Shown in pieces: positions 34,116 through 43,653 of a stretch of DNA of 64,000 nucleotides. This DNA comes from Acidobacteriota bacterium (GTDB lineage Bacteria > Acidobacteriota > Terriglobia > Terriglobales > Acidobacteriaceae), in assembly GCA_021792795.1 (NCBI GenBank), contig JAJYUB010000001.1, forward strand, positions 1 through 64,000. Reading direction: 5' to 3'. Below the pieces are notes generated by a model, which did no database searches, was not told where the DNA came from, and saw only the letters and a program-made list of their open reading frames with translations. A program made the translations under genes and the position numbers. How positions within the stretch are numbered: position 1 is the stretch's first letter; each line of letters starts with the position of its first letter.

Positions 34116-35258
34116 ATGAACCGTCTTGGACGCGGGTATTTTCTGCTTGCCGATATCTATTGCATTCGACGCGTTGCTTGCATCTGCACGGCTGTCGCCG
34201 GCATGGCGCTTGTGACGGTGGCGTCCGGCGCCCAGGCAGAAAGCGACGTGATGCAGGGCCGGATGATCACGAGTCTTGCTGTCGCGGTGGACCCCGTGAC
34301 TCATAAGGTGTATGCGGTGAATGAGGATGCGGACACCGTATCCGTGACGAACGAGCGCACAGGGTCCACCAAGGCAGTGAAAGTGGGCAGCAAGCCTATT
34401 GCGATTGCGATCAATCGAAAGACGAATAAAATCTATGTGGCGAACACGGGCGACAATTCGATCAGCGTGATCGACGGCAAGCTGGATGCGGCGATTGCAG
34501 TCGTCCAATGTCTGGCGGAACCGTATGTGCTGGCGGTGAACGAAGCCACGAACACCGTGTATGTGACGAACACGACGACGAATGCCTACAGCGATATTCT
34601 GACGGTGATCGACGGTGCGACGAATACGATGCACACATTGACGGCGGGAGCCGCCGACGGGATCGTCATCGATCCGCGCAGCAATACTGTGTTTCTGATG
34701 AGCTACGAAGACGCAAATCTGCGGATTCTCGATGGCGCGACAGGGGCCGTTCGCAAGGTTGCGATTGGGCCGCACCTGTGGGGAATGACTCTGGATCGCG
34801 CAACGAACACGCTGTACCTGGCCCATACCGGGACCGCCGACCTGGTCGCGATGAACGAAAAGACCCACGCAGTCCGCGCCATTCCGGTTGGCTCTATTCC
34901 TTGTGCGATTGCGGTGAATCCAGCGGCCCACCGTATTTACGTCGTGAATTACGGAGATGAGACGGTGAGCGTCATTGATGCTGCGAAAGGGAAGGCGATT
35001 GCCACGCTTCCGGTGGGGCAACATCCGCAGGCGATCGCGGTCGATTCGAAGCACAACCGAATTTATGTAGCGAACGTACACAGCGACAGCGTGACTGTGG
35101 TGGACGGGGCAACAAATACCGTGGTCGGCAACTACCATGCGGGGAGGGACCCGTATGCTCTCGCGGTCGACCCGACGGCGAACCACATCTATGCCGCCAA
35201 CTATGGCGAACCGTCTGTGACTGCTATCGACGTATCGCGCGCGGCGGTCTCAAAATAG
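34116..35258 (+). CDS. Exported YVTN-repeat beta-propeller protein (YncE-like)
   Basis: A signal or membrane-anchor segment (RVACICTAVAGMALVTVASGAQA) leads into about seven 40-45-residue blades, each with a repeat such as N-K-I-Y-V-A-N-x-G-D-N-S-I-S-V-I-D-G and P-x-A-I-A-V-N. The starting ATG 34116 is preferred to TTG 34104 upstream. Length ~380 is typical. Such propellers bind partners or act as adhesion/surface proteins; no enzymatic motif is present. Adjacent ThuA-like and GH9 genes suggest membership in the polysaccharide region, with the 3' end 19 nt from the convergent GH9 gene. Confidence 0.85.
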   Translation: MNRLGRGYFLLADIYCIRRVACICTAVAGMALVTVASGAQAESDVMQGRMITSLAVAVDPVTHKVYAVNEDADTVSVTNERTGSTKAVKVGSKPIAIAINRKTNKIYVANTGDNSISVIDGKLDAAIAVVQCLAEPYVLAVNEATNTVYVTNTTTNAYSDILTVIDGATNTMHTLTAGAADGIVIDPRSNTVFLMSYEDANLRILDGATGAVRKVAIGPHLWGMTLDRATNTLYLAHTGTADLVAMNEKTHAVRAIPVGSIPCAIAVNPAAHRIYVVNYGDETVSVIDAAKGKAIATLPVGQHPQAIAVDSKHNRIYVANVHSDSVTVVDGATNTVVGNYHAGRDPYALAVDPTANHIYAANYGEPSVTAIDVSRAAVSK

Positions 35259-35277
35259 GCCTAGCATCGACGATTCT

Positions 35278-38205
35278 TCATTCTTTGCCGGCGATGCCCG
35301 TCAGTTCCTGATGCCGATTGAGCTTGCCGTCAGGCAGCAGGACTGCGACCCACGGCGATGCTGGATCGACGACGCGCGCGCGCCATCTGATTTCTCGCTT
35401 GCCGTGCCGGCCGAAGTCGACCAGCTTGGTGTTGGGCCCAAGCAGTTCCAAATTGTCGACCCTTGCGGTAAAGGCGTGTGTCCCCGCGCCTTCGGCAGAG
35501 AGATGCAATTGGACTTCATGCGAAGGGAGTTCCTTCGAACTGGCTGTGAAATCCACGGCCTTACTTTGGCGGAGATCGAGTTGATACGATCCCGCCGAGA
35601 GTGCCGTGAGGGAAGTGCGCACTGTGCCTTGTTCGACCGTGTATTGCCCTTGTGGAATGGCTGCGCGAAAGGTCCCGTCGGCCCGGTCGACGGTTGCGAT
35701 GGTGGTCTTACCCGTCTTTTGTTCGATGAACCGTACCGGCTCGCTCGCAGGCGTGTCAAGCACTCCTCGCACGACTGCGGGACCGCTCAAATCCCGCATG
35801 AGCCAGATCCATTCGCCGACAGGCTGCGTCCAGACTTCTTTGTAGGTCCAGCAGATCTGGTTCGGCCAGTAAGGCGCATCGGCGGTGCCCTTTGTCTGAA
35901 TGCCGACGGGAATTGCGCCGACCATTTGTCCGGAGCGGACGCTGTAGAGAGGGGTCCAATCGTAGCCTTCGCCGTACATGATACTGGCGGAGAAAGGATT
36001 TCTTCCGACGATCCACTGCGCCTGCTGCTGCGCTAGATTTTCGGCATCGATGTTGTCGCGCAACTGGGCCGCGGTGGAAAGAGCCTTGGCCTCGGAAAGC
36101 AGAACACTGGAGTTGCCACGGAAATCAAACCAGACTGGGAAGCGGCGCAGATAGTAGCCGCCGCCAAGAGGCACGCCGCGGCGGACCTCATCCAGATAGG
36201 TCGTTCGGTCGGCGGTCCGCAGGGGGGTCCACGTCTTCGAGTGCGGAAGTAAATCGGCTTCGCCCTCGCGGTAAACCGCGGCGGGCAGCATGTTGTACGG
36301 TGCATCGACGGACGCAACCGCTTGCTGATAATACTTCGAGTGCAACACAATGGCGGAATACCACTTCATCCAGTTTGGATTCTGCGGAAGGGCTTCGCAG
36401 AGCTGGGCGAGTGCGACGATGGGCTGTTCTTCTTCCCCCATGTGGAAGCGATGAAAAAGAGCTTTGCGGTCTGGGCCGGTGTAGAAGTAGCCGGTCACTG
36501 GAATGCTCCACGGCTGCAATGTTCTTTCCTGCGAGGCGAGGATCCGATTGCCGAGCGTAACGGCTTCGTCGGCGTATTGCCGGTCGCCAGTTGCTCGGAA
36601 CAAATCGATCGATGCGATCGCGCCGAAGGAAATTCTCTCCAGGTCATCTTTCTGGCCGTAGATTTCCGGCAGTGGTGGCGCTGCTTTGAGACCGGTGACG
36701 GCGAACTGCCAATCCTCTTTCGCGGTGGCAAGACTGCGATTGGCCAGCTCTGGATCGCTGTCTTTCAAAACGCGTGCAGCGAGTGCCTCGACTGCGGCAA
36801 CTCTGAAATTCCATTCAGGATCATTCACCGCCGGCCCGAAGCGGTCGTCGGCGTCGCCCATGATTCCGTCGGTCCAGTAACTGATCAACTGACCGGTGGT
36901 GCGGTAGCCGTTGCCAAAGCGCGTCTTCAGCACCCAGTTCAGGCCCCACTTGGCTTCGAGGACCAAGCGGTTGTAGAGAACAGGGTCTTCACCTTGCTGC
37001 TTGAGGCGCTCTGCCAGCTCAAAGAGGCCATACGACATTGCCGGCGTGTTGCCGGTGGCGCTCAAGTCGCCGGCATCGTGATAGCCGCCGTTGACGAGGA
37101 TGCGTTTGTCGCCGTGGAAGCTGTAGTCGTCCTGATGGCAGATTCCATGAATGCCAGGAACGACTGTGCCGCAGCGCTCGCTATACATGAAGTTGACGGC
37201 CTTGACGATGCTGTCGCGCCAAGCGTCGTCGCCGATTCGAAAGGAGCGGGTGCTCGTGTCGCCCGAGCGAAGAAAATAATTTCCAGGTTGCTGGACCGTG
37301 GAAAAATCGAGCACCTGATACTCGCCCAGGCCGGTCTTCTTCCGCTCGACGGGCTTTGTCAGGACGACCTTAGCGGTATCGGCGTTGATGACCGAGAAAT
37401 CTTGCGCTGTCAGGCTGCTGGCGATGGCTGTCTTGGATGCGCCGGATTCATAGCCGGCGTGGCTGAACGCAATCTTGCCGTCGGCAACATCCCATCCCTC
37501 GACGTGGTCCGGATTGACGGTCTGCAGCTCCAACCGATCGATGTAGAGGACAGTTTTGTCACCAGGTTCGGGAAACATCTTCGGCAGACTGTAGGCGACG
37601 TCGAGGGCGGTGACACGGTCCCGAGAGAGCGGCGTAATCTCCCACACAACATGGTTCCATTGGCGGTCCTTGAGCGGGATGGATTCGTCGCGCCCTTCAT
37701 TCGTATTGTCCGGCAAGATGTGGGCGCCCTCGTTGTGCAGGACCAGTGAAACGGTGATCGCGGGCGCTCCGTCAATATCTGGATACACCCAGATGGAGAT
37801 GCGGTTGTAGCGACTCCAATCCTCCGAAGGGAAGCTGCGGGTGGCGACAAGGTCCTCCCAATCCCCGCTGCCGTCGACGCGCGCGATGTTGTCTGTGGAG
37901 TCGATGCGGATGGAGTGTTGGCCGTCCTTGACTTCCGACGTGGAGAGGGCCATCGTGCCGTCTCCCTTGAATTTCCAGTGCGACAGATCTTCCATCCCGT
38001 CCAGCAGGCGAGAATCAAGGACCTTCTTATGCAACCAGCGGTATTCCGCGCCATCTTGGACGACTGGCTGCATCGGCTGTTCTGGAGATCCCAGTTGCGC
38101 TTGCAGAGGGAGGACTGCGGGAAGGCAAAAAATTGCGATGCAGAGCAGAAGACGGGAGATGCGATGCAAGGAAGGTGGGCACTGCAGCAGTTCCATTCCG
38201 GCCAT
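35278..38205 (-). CDS. Secreted GH9 family endoglucanase/glucanase with N-terminal carbohydrate-binding domain
   Basis: Inverting beta-glucanase acting on cellulose or mixed-linkage glucans. A signal peptide (ISRLLLCIAIFCLPAVLPLQAQ) is followed by a beta-sandwich carbohydrate-binding-like region (~60-240), an Ig-like cellulase N-domain (~245-340, with KVVLTKPV...YFLRSG) and an (alpha/alpha)6 barrel (~340-800). The catalytic GH9 motif GGYHDAGDL is visible with Asp377/Asp380 as base residues. A possible acid Glu lies in TYKEVW downstream. The final ~150 residues look like beta-rich appended domains. Length 975 is large but usual for multi-domain GH9 proteins. It lies next to the TonB receptor region, so it may feed products to that uptake system. 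Confidence 0.87.
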   Translation of the reverse strand: MAGMELLQCPPSLHRISRLLLCIAIFCLPAVLPLQAQLGSPEQPMQPVVQDGAEYRWLHKKVLDSRLLDGMEDLSHWKFKGDGTMALSTSEVKDGQHSIRIDSTDNIARVDGSGDWEDLVATRSFPSEDWSRYNRISIWVYPDIDGAPAITVSLVLHNEGAHILPDNTNEGRDESIPLKDRQWNHVVWEITPLSRDRVTALDVAYSLPKMFPEPGDKTVLYIDRLELQTVNPDHVEGWDVADGKIAFSHAGYESGASKTAIASSLTAQDFSVINADTAKVVLTKPVERKKTGLGEYQVLDFSTVQQPGNYFLRSGDTSTRSFRIGDDAWRDSIVKAVNFMYSERCGTVVPGIHGICHQDDYSFHGDKRILVNGGYHDAGDLSATGNTPAMSYGLFELAERLKQQGEDPVLYNRLVLEAKWGLNWVLKTRFGNGYRTTGQLISYWTDGIMGDADDRFGPAVNDPEWNFRVAAVEALAARVLKDSDPELANRSLATAKEDWQFAVTGLKAAPPLPEIYGQKDDLERISFGAIASIDLFRATGDRQYADEAVTLGNRILASQERTLQPWSIPVTGYFYTGPDRKALFHRFHMGEEEQPIVALAQLCEALPQNPNWMKWYSAIVLHSKYYQQAVASVDAPYNMLPAAVYREGEADLLPHSKTWTPLRTADRTTYLDEVRRGVPLGGGYYLRRFPVWFDFRGNSSVLLSEAKALSTAAQLRDNIDAENLAQQQAQWIVGRNPFSASIMYGEGYDWTPLYSVRSGQMVGAIPVGIQTKGTADAPYWPNQICWTYKEVWTQPVGEWIWLMRDLSGPAVVRGVLDTPASEPVRFIEQKTGKTTIATVDRADGTFRAAIPQGQYTVEQGTVRTSLTALSAGSYQLDLRQSKAVDFTASSKELPSHEVQLHLSAEGAGTHAFTARVDNLELLGPNTKLVDFGRHGKREIRWRARVVDPASPWVAVLLPDGKLNRHQELTGIAGKE

Positions 38206-38502
38206 GTGGGGAGCGCTCCTTCAAGAAAAATCTACCGATGATTTTTGTCGATTGCCCAGCGAGGTTGACTTTCGTCGACGATGCGCGCGGGCCGTTTGTC
38301 CGGCAATCGGGGGGAACTGGCTGGTCGATCCGTAGGAAAAGAAACGCTGCAGTACATGAATCCTGCTGCAGCGCAGGGTGGAGACAAATTTATGTGCCGA
38401 GCAGCGTAGGTACAGATTCGGATAGCGATGAAGCAAAAATATGAAGAGTCCAACGCCGGAGAGATTGCCATCGTACCAATCACTTCGACGGTTGGAGCCT
38501 GA
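38206..38502. other. Short gap upstream of the GH9 gene
   Basis: It presumably contains the GH9 promoter on the minus strand. No gene or clear repeat is seen. A remnant of a TonB receptor follows at 38503-38802. Confidence 0.45.
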
Positions 38503-38802
38503 TTAGTACACGTACTTCAGTGAGAGTTGCAGCGAGCGAGGATTGCTGGCAACGCCCGTAATATGACCGAAGTTGATGTCTGTTACACCGGCGTCTGGCG
38601 GTGCATAGCAGGCGATGTTAAACAGGTTGAAGGCATCTACCCGGAAATCAAGTTGATTTTGAAGCCAAATATTGAAAGTCTTGGCGACTGCCATATCGAT
38701 AGTCTGGAAGCTGGGGCCAGGAAGCGTGCTCGGGTGAACGTCGCCAAAGTGACTTCCCGATTGTGCGGCGAAGACGCAGGCATGGCCCAGCGGATTTATC
38801 AC
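38503..38802 (-). pseudogene. C-terminal remnant of an Oar-like TonB-dependent receptor
   Basis: About 99 codons read as the end of an Oar-type receptor: SGSHFGDVHPSTLPGPSFQT, FRVDAFNLFNI, then NPRSLQLSLKYVY as the terminal beta strand with the aromatic last residue needed for outer-membrane assembly. Upstream in the same frame the sequence loses similarity and meets a stop about 75 nt away. No start with RBS is seen (GTG at 38800-38802 is merely the first available). It lies upstream of the GH9 gene and just downstream of a full receptor gene, as after partial duplication and deletion. Confidence 0.8.
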
Positions 38803-39106
38803 AGCATCTGAAGCGCATCGCCACTGTGTGGTTACTGCGCGGTCGTCTGCTCATCGGCTCTCCTCTTTCAGGCCATCTTACGGCCAGATGAGACGAGACC
38901 AGCCACCTATCCCTGTGTTCAGTTTTCCCCGGCCACATCTGAATAAGGCAACCGACAAAACAGAAAAAACGCAAACCGTTTATATATGGCTACAAATTTC
39001 ATCCAATCCACCTTCAAAACATCCCCGATCAAAAACCAGCAAAAAAGCTGATGCAGGCACAAGCAATCTGCGCCTGCATCAGCGGTTCTACGTGGTGTTT
39101 GGTATG
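38803..39106. other. Intergenic region with terminator downstream of the TonB receptor
   Basis: AT-rich for this window around 38945-39045. It holds the minus-strand terminator at 39041-39083. Degraded receptor-like codons (e.g. TTQWRCASDAVINPLG) at 38800-38840 extend the remnant. No other gene is seen. Confidence 0.5.
39041..39083 (-). terminator. Rho-independent terminator after the TonB receptor gene
   Basis: On the minus strand a 12-bp perfect stem GCTGATGCAGGC/GCCTGCATCAGC with a 13-nt loop is followed by TTTTTTGCTGG. It lies 24 nt after the receptor stop. Confidence 0.85.
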
Positions 39107-42100
39107 TCAATAGTAGATCTTCAAGGCCAACTGAATGTTCCTTGGAGATTGAGCGCTGGTAATTTGTCCCATTGTCGGTCCAAGGCCCATGTTCGGACCA
39201 TTGTATTGAACATGATTGAAAGCGTTGATGAAGTCGGTCCGGAACTGCACTCGGAAGCGTTGAGTGACCTGGAAGTTCTTATGTACGCTCGCATCCATGT
39301 CTGTGTAACGCGCCGACCGCAGACCTGCGAGCTGCGGTGCACAGTTTCCAAAGGTTCCAACCCCCGGTTGAACGAAATTGTTATTGTTGACGAACCACTG
39401 ACGGCCTATCAGTGGTATCGCTGTGTTGGTGATGGGCGGCAAGGAGAGGCAGTCCGCCCTGGCCCCACGAGAGAAGGTACCGGAGTTGTCCGACGCCCCA
39501 TAAACGGGCATTGGCCAGCCAGTATGCCATGAGACGATAGGACTCACTTCCCATCCTCCGATCGCCTCATCGACAGCCTTGCCGCTATTGCCGGCGAATC
39601 GCTTACCGCGCCCAAAGGGCAGGTCGTATACTGCATATGCGGCTATTATGTGCGTGGCATCGTAGTAACAAGGCGCCCACTCTGCCCTGGAATCATAGAC
39701 GTTCTGCCAATATGCCGACGCAGCTTCGGCGCTGGTATAGTTTCCGTAATATCCGATGCTGTTGGACATGCATTTCGAGTACGTATAGGCGATTTGCCCC
39801 TGAAATCCCTGGGTCATCTGCTGCTGCAGGACCGCTTGCAAGGAGTTGTACCACATGTTTCCATTTGATTTCGTGCCCGAGACGTATGCTCCTTCATTAC
39901 CGTAGGAGAGGCCAGAGTCGGGCGGCAGAGTCGAATTGCCCGTGCCCAGTACGCCATAGAGGGTTAGGTTCCTGGCAAAGTACGGGCTGGGTAATGTGCA
40001 GGGCGGAGTACCGCAGGACGAATTGGACTGTAACAGCCTCTGGGCGAAGTCGTACGGCACCATCTGGTGATCGCCCTCTTGTCCCACATATCCAATCTGA
40101 GCGGATAGGGAATGTGGAAATTGGTGCTGAACGGTCAAGCTAACATCATTGGCGATCGCCGGCTGCACATCCGGGTCCCAGATGCGCAGGAACGCTCCTG
40201 CATAACAAGCATACGTCGGAGCAGCACATGACTGGTTAGGGCCCTGACCTACAATGCCCTGGCTTGTGTCCGTTAGAGGCAAAGGAAGGTTGTTGTACGA
40301 CGCATTGATTTCTGCCGGAGTGAACGGCGGATTCAAAGGAAGGCGGAGGTTCGTGCCCGTTCCTTCAAGAAAGGAGGACCTTGAGTATGCTCCCCGGATT
40401 ACAGTGTTGCCGCCGAGCATTGCCGGGGTCCATGCGAAACCGAGGCGCGGCTGGAAGTCTCTCCCTCCATAGAACCCCCTATAGAGTGCCCTGCTGGCTC
40501 CGTTAAAGCCGGCTATATCGATGTTCCCAGTGGAGAAATTGTAGTTGGCTTGTCTGTTGTTGGCTTCAACCCACGGCGAGTGCGCGTCGTAGCGGAGGCC
40601 AAGGTTGAAGGTGAGGTTATTCGTTGCCCGCCATGCGTCTTCGACATAAATACCGATCATACTGCTCGATTGCTGCCACGTCGTACCCGTGCTGACCCCA
40701 CGACCATACGCCTGCGGGAGGCCAAGCACAAAATCCGCTCCCCCGTCTCCCGTCCCGGTCCCCGTAGACGCGGAATTGAGTGCGGTGAACTGTCCATTGA
40801 AATCCATATATCCCAGCTCACCGTTATTGCCGGCATAGAATGTCTTGATGGTCTGAAGCCAGTATTGACCTCCAAATCCGATCGTGTGTCGTCCACGGGT
40901 CCAGGTCAACCCATCTTCGACCTCCCAAACGGTGTCGTCAAAACTCTGGGTTGACTCTCCTGACCCAAGATTCCCCACATCGGTGTTGGAAAAGTTCAGG
41001 GCCAGCAGGCCGGGCACTCCTGACGGATTGCCATTCCCGATTCCCAAGGTGTTGCCGAGGTTGCCTACGTTCGAAGCAAAGGTATTCCCGGAATTGAGGG
41101 TAATGTGGCTAAAGCCAAGACGAGCGTCATTCAAAAGATTGTCGGTCAGCGTTCTGGTCCAGTCGCCTACTGTGTTGAGAATCGGCGCAGTTGAATAGGA
41201 GTTGGAGAGCAATGCGAATGAGTTCGTGGTTGGATTGTTCTGATACGCCCTGGTGTAGCGGTACATAAGGTTGTCTTTCGATGTGGGGCGATAGTCGATC
41301 TTCAAATCGCCCTGGTCCAGGTCGAAAGCGGAGACTTGGGTATACACCGTATTGTTTTGCAGGTTATTGTTGATCGTCGCAGGGTACAGGCTCGAAGAGT
41401 ACAGTGCCGACGCGACCGGGCTGAGCATGACAGTAGGAATCACATTGAAAGGAAAAGGCTGCCGCGGCGAGGCAGGGGGCGAGGAAGGAGTGCATGGAGC
41501 CGTGAAAGAGGCGCAGGGGTTGTACAACTGACCTTGTCCCTGGCAAATTCCGGCGCTGTTAAAGCCAGCGGTGCAAAGCGCACCGAAGTTACCAGTGCGC
41601 TCCGCATCTGTGGCAACTGAATAAAAAAGCTGGGAGGTTGGTATATCGAAGCGTTGCCCTTGATAATCCGCAAAGAAGAAGAGCTTGTCTTTCAGGATCG
41701 GGCCACCGACAGTAAAGCCGAACATATTCCAGCGGACTGCGTTTCTCGGAAGAACACTGGCAGGATTCAACTTGTTCTGCCAATAGTTCGCATTTAAAAC
41801 ATTGTTGCGAAAATATTCCCAGACATCGCCATGGTAGCTGTTGGTTCCAGACTTAATGGTGGCGCTTATGGTGCCGCCCTCAAAATTGCCGAACTCTGCC
41901 GGAGCGTTGCTTGTGAGCATGTTGAATTCCTGGATCGCATCGGGCGCCGGCGTGTAGCCCAGCAGGTTATCCGAAACCTGGTTATTGTCCATGCCGTCCA
42001 GAATGAAGTTATTGTCCTGCTCGCGGTTGCCGTTGATCATCGGCCGACCGCCTGAAGCGGTGTTGCTGCCGGTTTTGAAGCTGTCGGGATTGACCGCGAC

Positions 42101-42604
42101 AGAACCTGGCGCAAGCAGCGTGAGTTCTACATAATCGCGCGTGGCGAGCGGAAGCTCGTCGTTGGTTTTGGCGTCGATGATCGTGCTGACCTGCGTGGAT
42201 TGGGTCTGCAAAAGCGGAGCCGTGCCGGTCACTTTTACCGTTTGACTTGTTTGTCCGATCTTGAGTGCGAGGTCGATGCGGGCGACCTCATTCATGGTGA
42301 GGACAAACGCTTCGCGCGTAACCGTAGCAAATCCGGTTTTGTCCACCGTGAGAGTGTAATTGCCGACCGGAACCGATGGAATCCGATAGAGGCCGTCTCT
42401 TTCCGATACTGCGCTATATGTGGTGCCGCGCTCTACCGAGGTGGCTGTGACTGTCGCTCCGGAAACGGCTGCGCCAGCCGGATCGGTGATGGTACCGACG
42501 ATGGCTGCTGTCACGGTCTGGCTCCAGGCCGAATGAGTCATAACTGAAAAAACAAGCAGTACCGAGCCGAGTACCGCCGCCGACAGAACGTTCTTTTTGC
42601 GCAT
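39107..42604 (-). CDS. TonB-dependent outer-membrane receptor with N-terminal carboxypeptidase-regulatory domain (Oar-like)
   Basis: Large acidobacterial Oar-type transporter of 1,165 residues. A signal peptide (residues 1-28) precedes a carboxypeptidase-regulatory-like beta-sandwich (~30-115: GTITDPAGAAVSGATVTAT, YRIPSVPVGNYTLTV), a plug domain (~120-260: LPLATRDYVELTLLAPG, GGRPMINGNREQDNNFILDG, IKSGTNSYHG) and a 22-stranded barrel ending in the aromatic-terminal RNIQLALKIYY. ATG 42604 has GGAGG 7-8 nt upstream. It likely imports oligosaccharides or peptides across the outer membrane; its neighbours (GH9 glucanase, remnant receptor) suggest sugar. Substrate is not readable from sequence. A well-formed terminator follows, and phased CAAACT boxes precede. 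Confidence 0.93.
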   Translation of the reverse strand: MRKKNVLSAAVLGSVLLVFSVMTHSAWSQTVTAAIVGTITDPAGAAVSGATVTATSVERGTTYSAVSERDGLYRIPSVPVGNYTLTVDKTGFATVTREAFVLTMNEVARIDLALKIGQTSQTVKVTGTAPLLQTQSTQVSTIIDAKTNDELPLATRDYVELTLLAPGSVAVNPDSFKTGSNTASGGRPMINGNREQDNNFILDGMDNNQVSDNLLGYTPAPDAIQEFNMLTSNAPAEFGNFEGGTISATIKSGTNSYHGDVWEYFRNNVLNANYWQNKLNPASVLPRNAVRWNMFGFTVGGPILKDKLFFFADYQGQRFDIPTSQLFYSVATDAERTGNFGALCTAGFNSAGICQGQGQLYNPCASFTAPCTPSSPPASPRQPFPFNVIPTVMLSPVASALYSSSLYPATINNNLQNNTVYTQVSAFDLDQGDLKIDYRPTSKDNLMYRYTRAYQNNPTTNSFALLSNSYSTAPILNTVGDWTRTLTDNLLNDARLGFSHITLNSGNTFASNVGNLGNTLGIGNGNPSGVPGLLALNFSNTDVGNLGSGESTQSFDDTVWEVEDGLTWTRGRHTIGFGGQYWLQTIKTFYAGNNGELGYMDFNGQFTALNSASTGTGTGDGGADFVLGLPQAYGRGVSTGTTWQQSSSMIGIYVEDAWRATNNLTFNLGLRYDAHSPWVEANNRQANYNFSTGNIDIAGFNGASRALYRGFYGGRDFQPRLGFAWTPAMLGGNTVIRGAYSRSSFLEGTGTNLRLPLNPPFTPAEINASYNNLPLPLTDTSQGIVGQGPNQSCAAPTYACYAGAFLRIWDPDVQPAIANDVSLTVQHQFPHSLSAQIGYVGQEGDHQMVPYDFAQRLLQSNSSCGTPPCTLPSPYFARNLTLYGVLGTGNSTLPPDSGLSYGNEGAYVSGTKSNGNMWYNSLQAVLQQQMTQGFQGQIAYTYSKCMSNSIGYYGNYTSAEAASAYWQNVYDSRAEWAPCYYDATHIIAAYAVYDLPFGRGKRFAGNSGKAVDEAIGGWEVSPIVSWHTGWPMPVYGASDNSGTFSRGARADCLSLPPITNTAIPLIGRQWFVNNNNFVQPGVGTFGNCAPQLAGLRSARYTDMDASVHKNFQVTQRFRVQFRTDFINAFNHVQYNGPNMGLGPTMGQITSAQSPRNIQLALKIYY

Positions 42605-43060
42605 TTCAGAACCTCCAAAAGTGTAATTTCTACGCAGGCGATCTTTGTTAGCAAACTTTACAAACTATCTGCAAACTCTTCACCTCTTGAACGGAATGCT
42701 AATTTCCACCTTATGTGTTGTCAACAAAAAAACACCAAAAATCCTGAGCAAAAAGTCTATCAATTCAGAGAAGCATTTTATAGCGGCATATTGCGAAAGC
42801 AGATGTCTTGATATCGATAATTCAATGAATGGATGAGAAAGTACCATGCGCACCCCGTCATTGGCAAGAACATTATTTAGGAACATTAGCAACTAACAAA
42901 ACCAGACATTTATCGGGGGCCCTAAGGAAGGCAGTGCTTTGTATGGCGGGACAGGAAAGGGCGGGAGTGCGCAAAGTTGTGGGCTGGTCATGCTGAGAGA
43001 GCCAGTTGGGTATGGTCGGCGACAGGCCGGAAGCCTTTGTGTCAATGAAGGAATGCGCTT
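42605..43060. other. 456-nt AT-rich upstream region of the TonB receptor
   Basis: Markedly richer in A/T than the window average. It has three phased CAAACT motifs (42652, 42661, 42672) just before the receptor gene and a direct repeat GAACATTA at 42868-42875 and 42881-42888. No gene with an RBS is seen; short frames lack motifs. Confidence 0.55.
42652..42677. promoter_or_regulatory. Three CAAACT hexamers at ~10-bp spacing upstream of the TonB receptor
   Basis: CAAACT begins at 42652, 42661 and 42672 (9 and 11 nt apart, about one helical turn), 48-73 nt upstream of the receptor start and in its 5' region. On the transcribed strand they read AGTTTG. Same-face phasing fits cooperative binding by a regulator; this is inference. 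Confidence 0.35.
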
Positions 43061-43600
43061 TCAAAAAGTGGCGTTGAGTACATGAGCGCGAACGTCGAGA
43101 AACCTTTGGACGGCATACCGGTTCCATCGCGTCTGCTGTCTCTTCACTATCCGTTTCGCGACAATTTCATTGACCGCCGACTCGACAAACCCGGTTGAGG
43201 CCCATTGTCCGGCGCGGTAACGCTTCCCGCAATCGGGCATGGAATCGGCGTTCAAATCCAGATAGCGAATCGTCTCCAACAGCGTGTGCGCCAGTTTCTT
43301 CAAGGAGGGGATGGGCTCGAAACACGGTGCCTGCGCCCATTGTCCAAGATGCGCCAAACCCACAGTCCCTCGCTCGGTGAGGCCATTCCAAAGGCGCCGC
43401 TTCGCGCGGTCGATCTCAGCCGGCGCATAGCCGCGAACCCCACCCTCCACAACAGCGTTTATGCCCTTCGCGAGCCAACGCCTTGTCGGCAACGGCCTCG
43501 AAGTTTCGCTCCGGTCGCTGGTGTCGATTTCTTATGTATCCACCATCGTTAAGGCCTACCTGCGGGGACACCTCAGGTCAATCCAACCACTCACCGACCG
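43061..43600 (-). pseudogene. Frameshifted C-terminal fragment of a transposase
   Basis: Minus-strand coding pieces match the C-terminal half of a transposase. From about 43547 one frame reads DGGYIRNRHQRPERNFEAVADKAL; after a shift near 43490 a second frame continues to 43061 (AKRRLWNGLTERG, YLDLNADSMPDCGKRYRAG, then GFVESAVNEIVAKRIVKRQQ and NRYAVQRFLDVRAHVLN). The final VES...KRQQ pattern is typical of IS transposases whose catalytic Glu precedes it. The N-terminal half and terminal inverted repeats are missing. IS family is uncertain; ISKra4/ISL3-like is a guess. Confidence 0.72.
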
Positions 43601-43653
43601 CTGCCCTGCTGAAGACATCGGGCCGGTGGTTTTGCAGGACATTGTGGGGGGCG

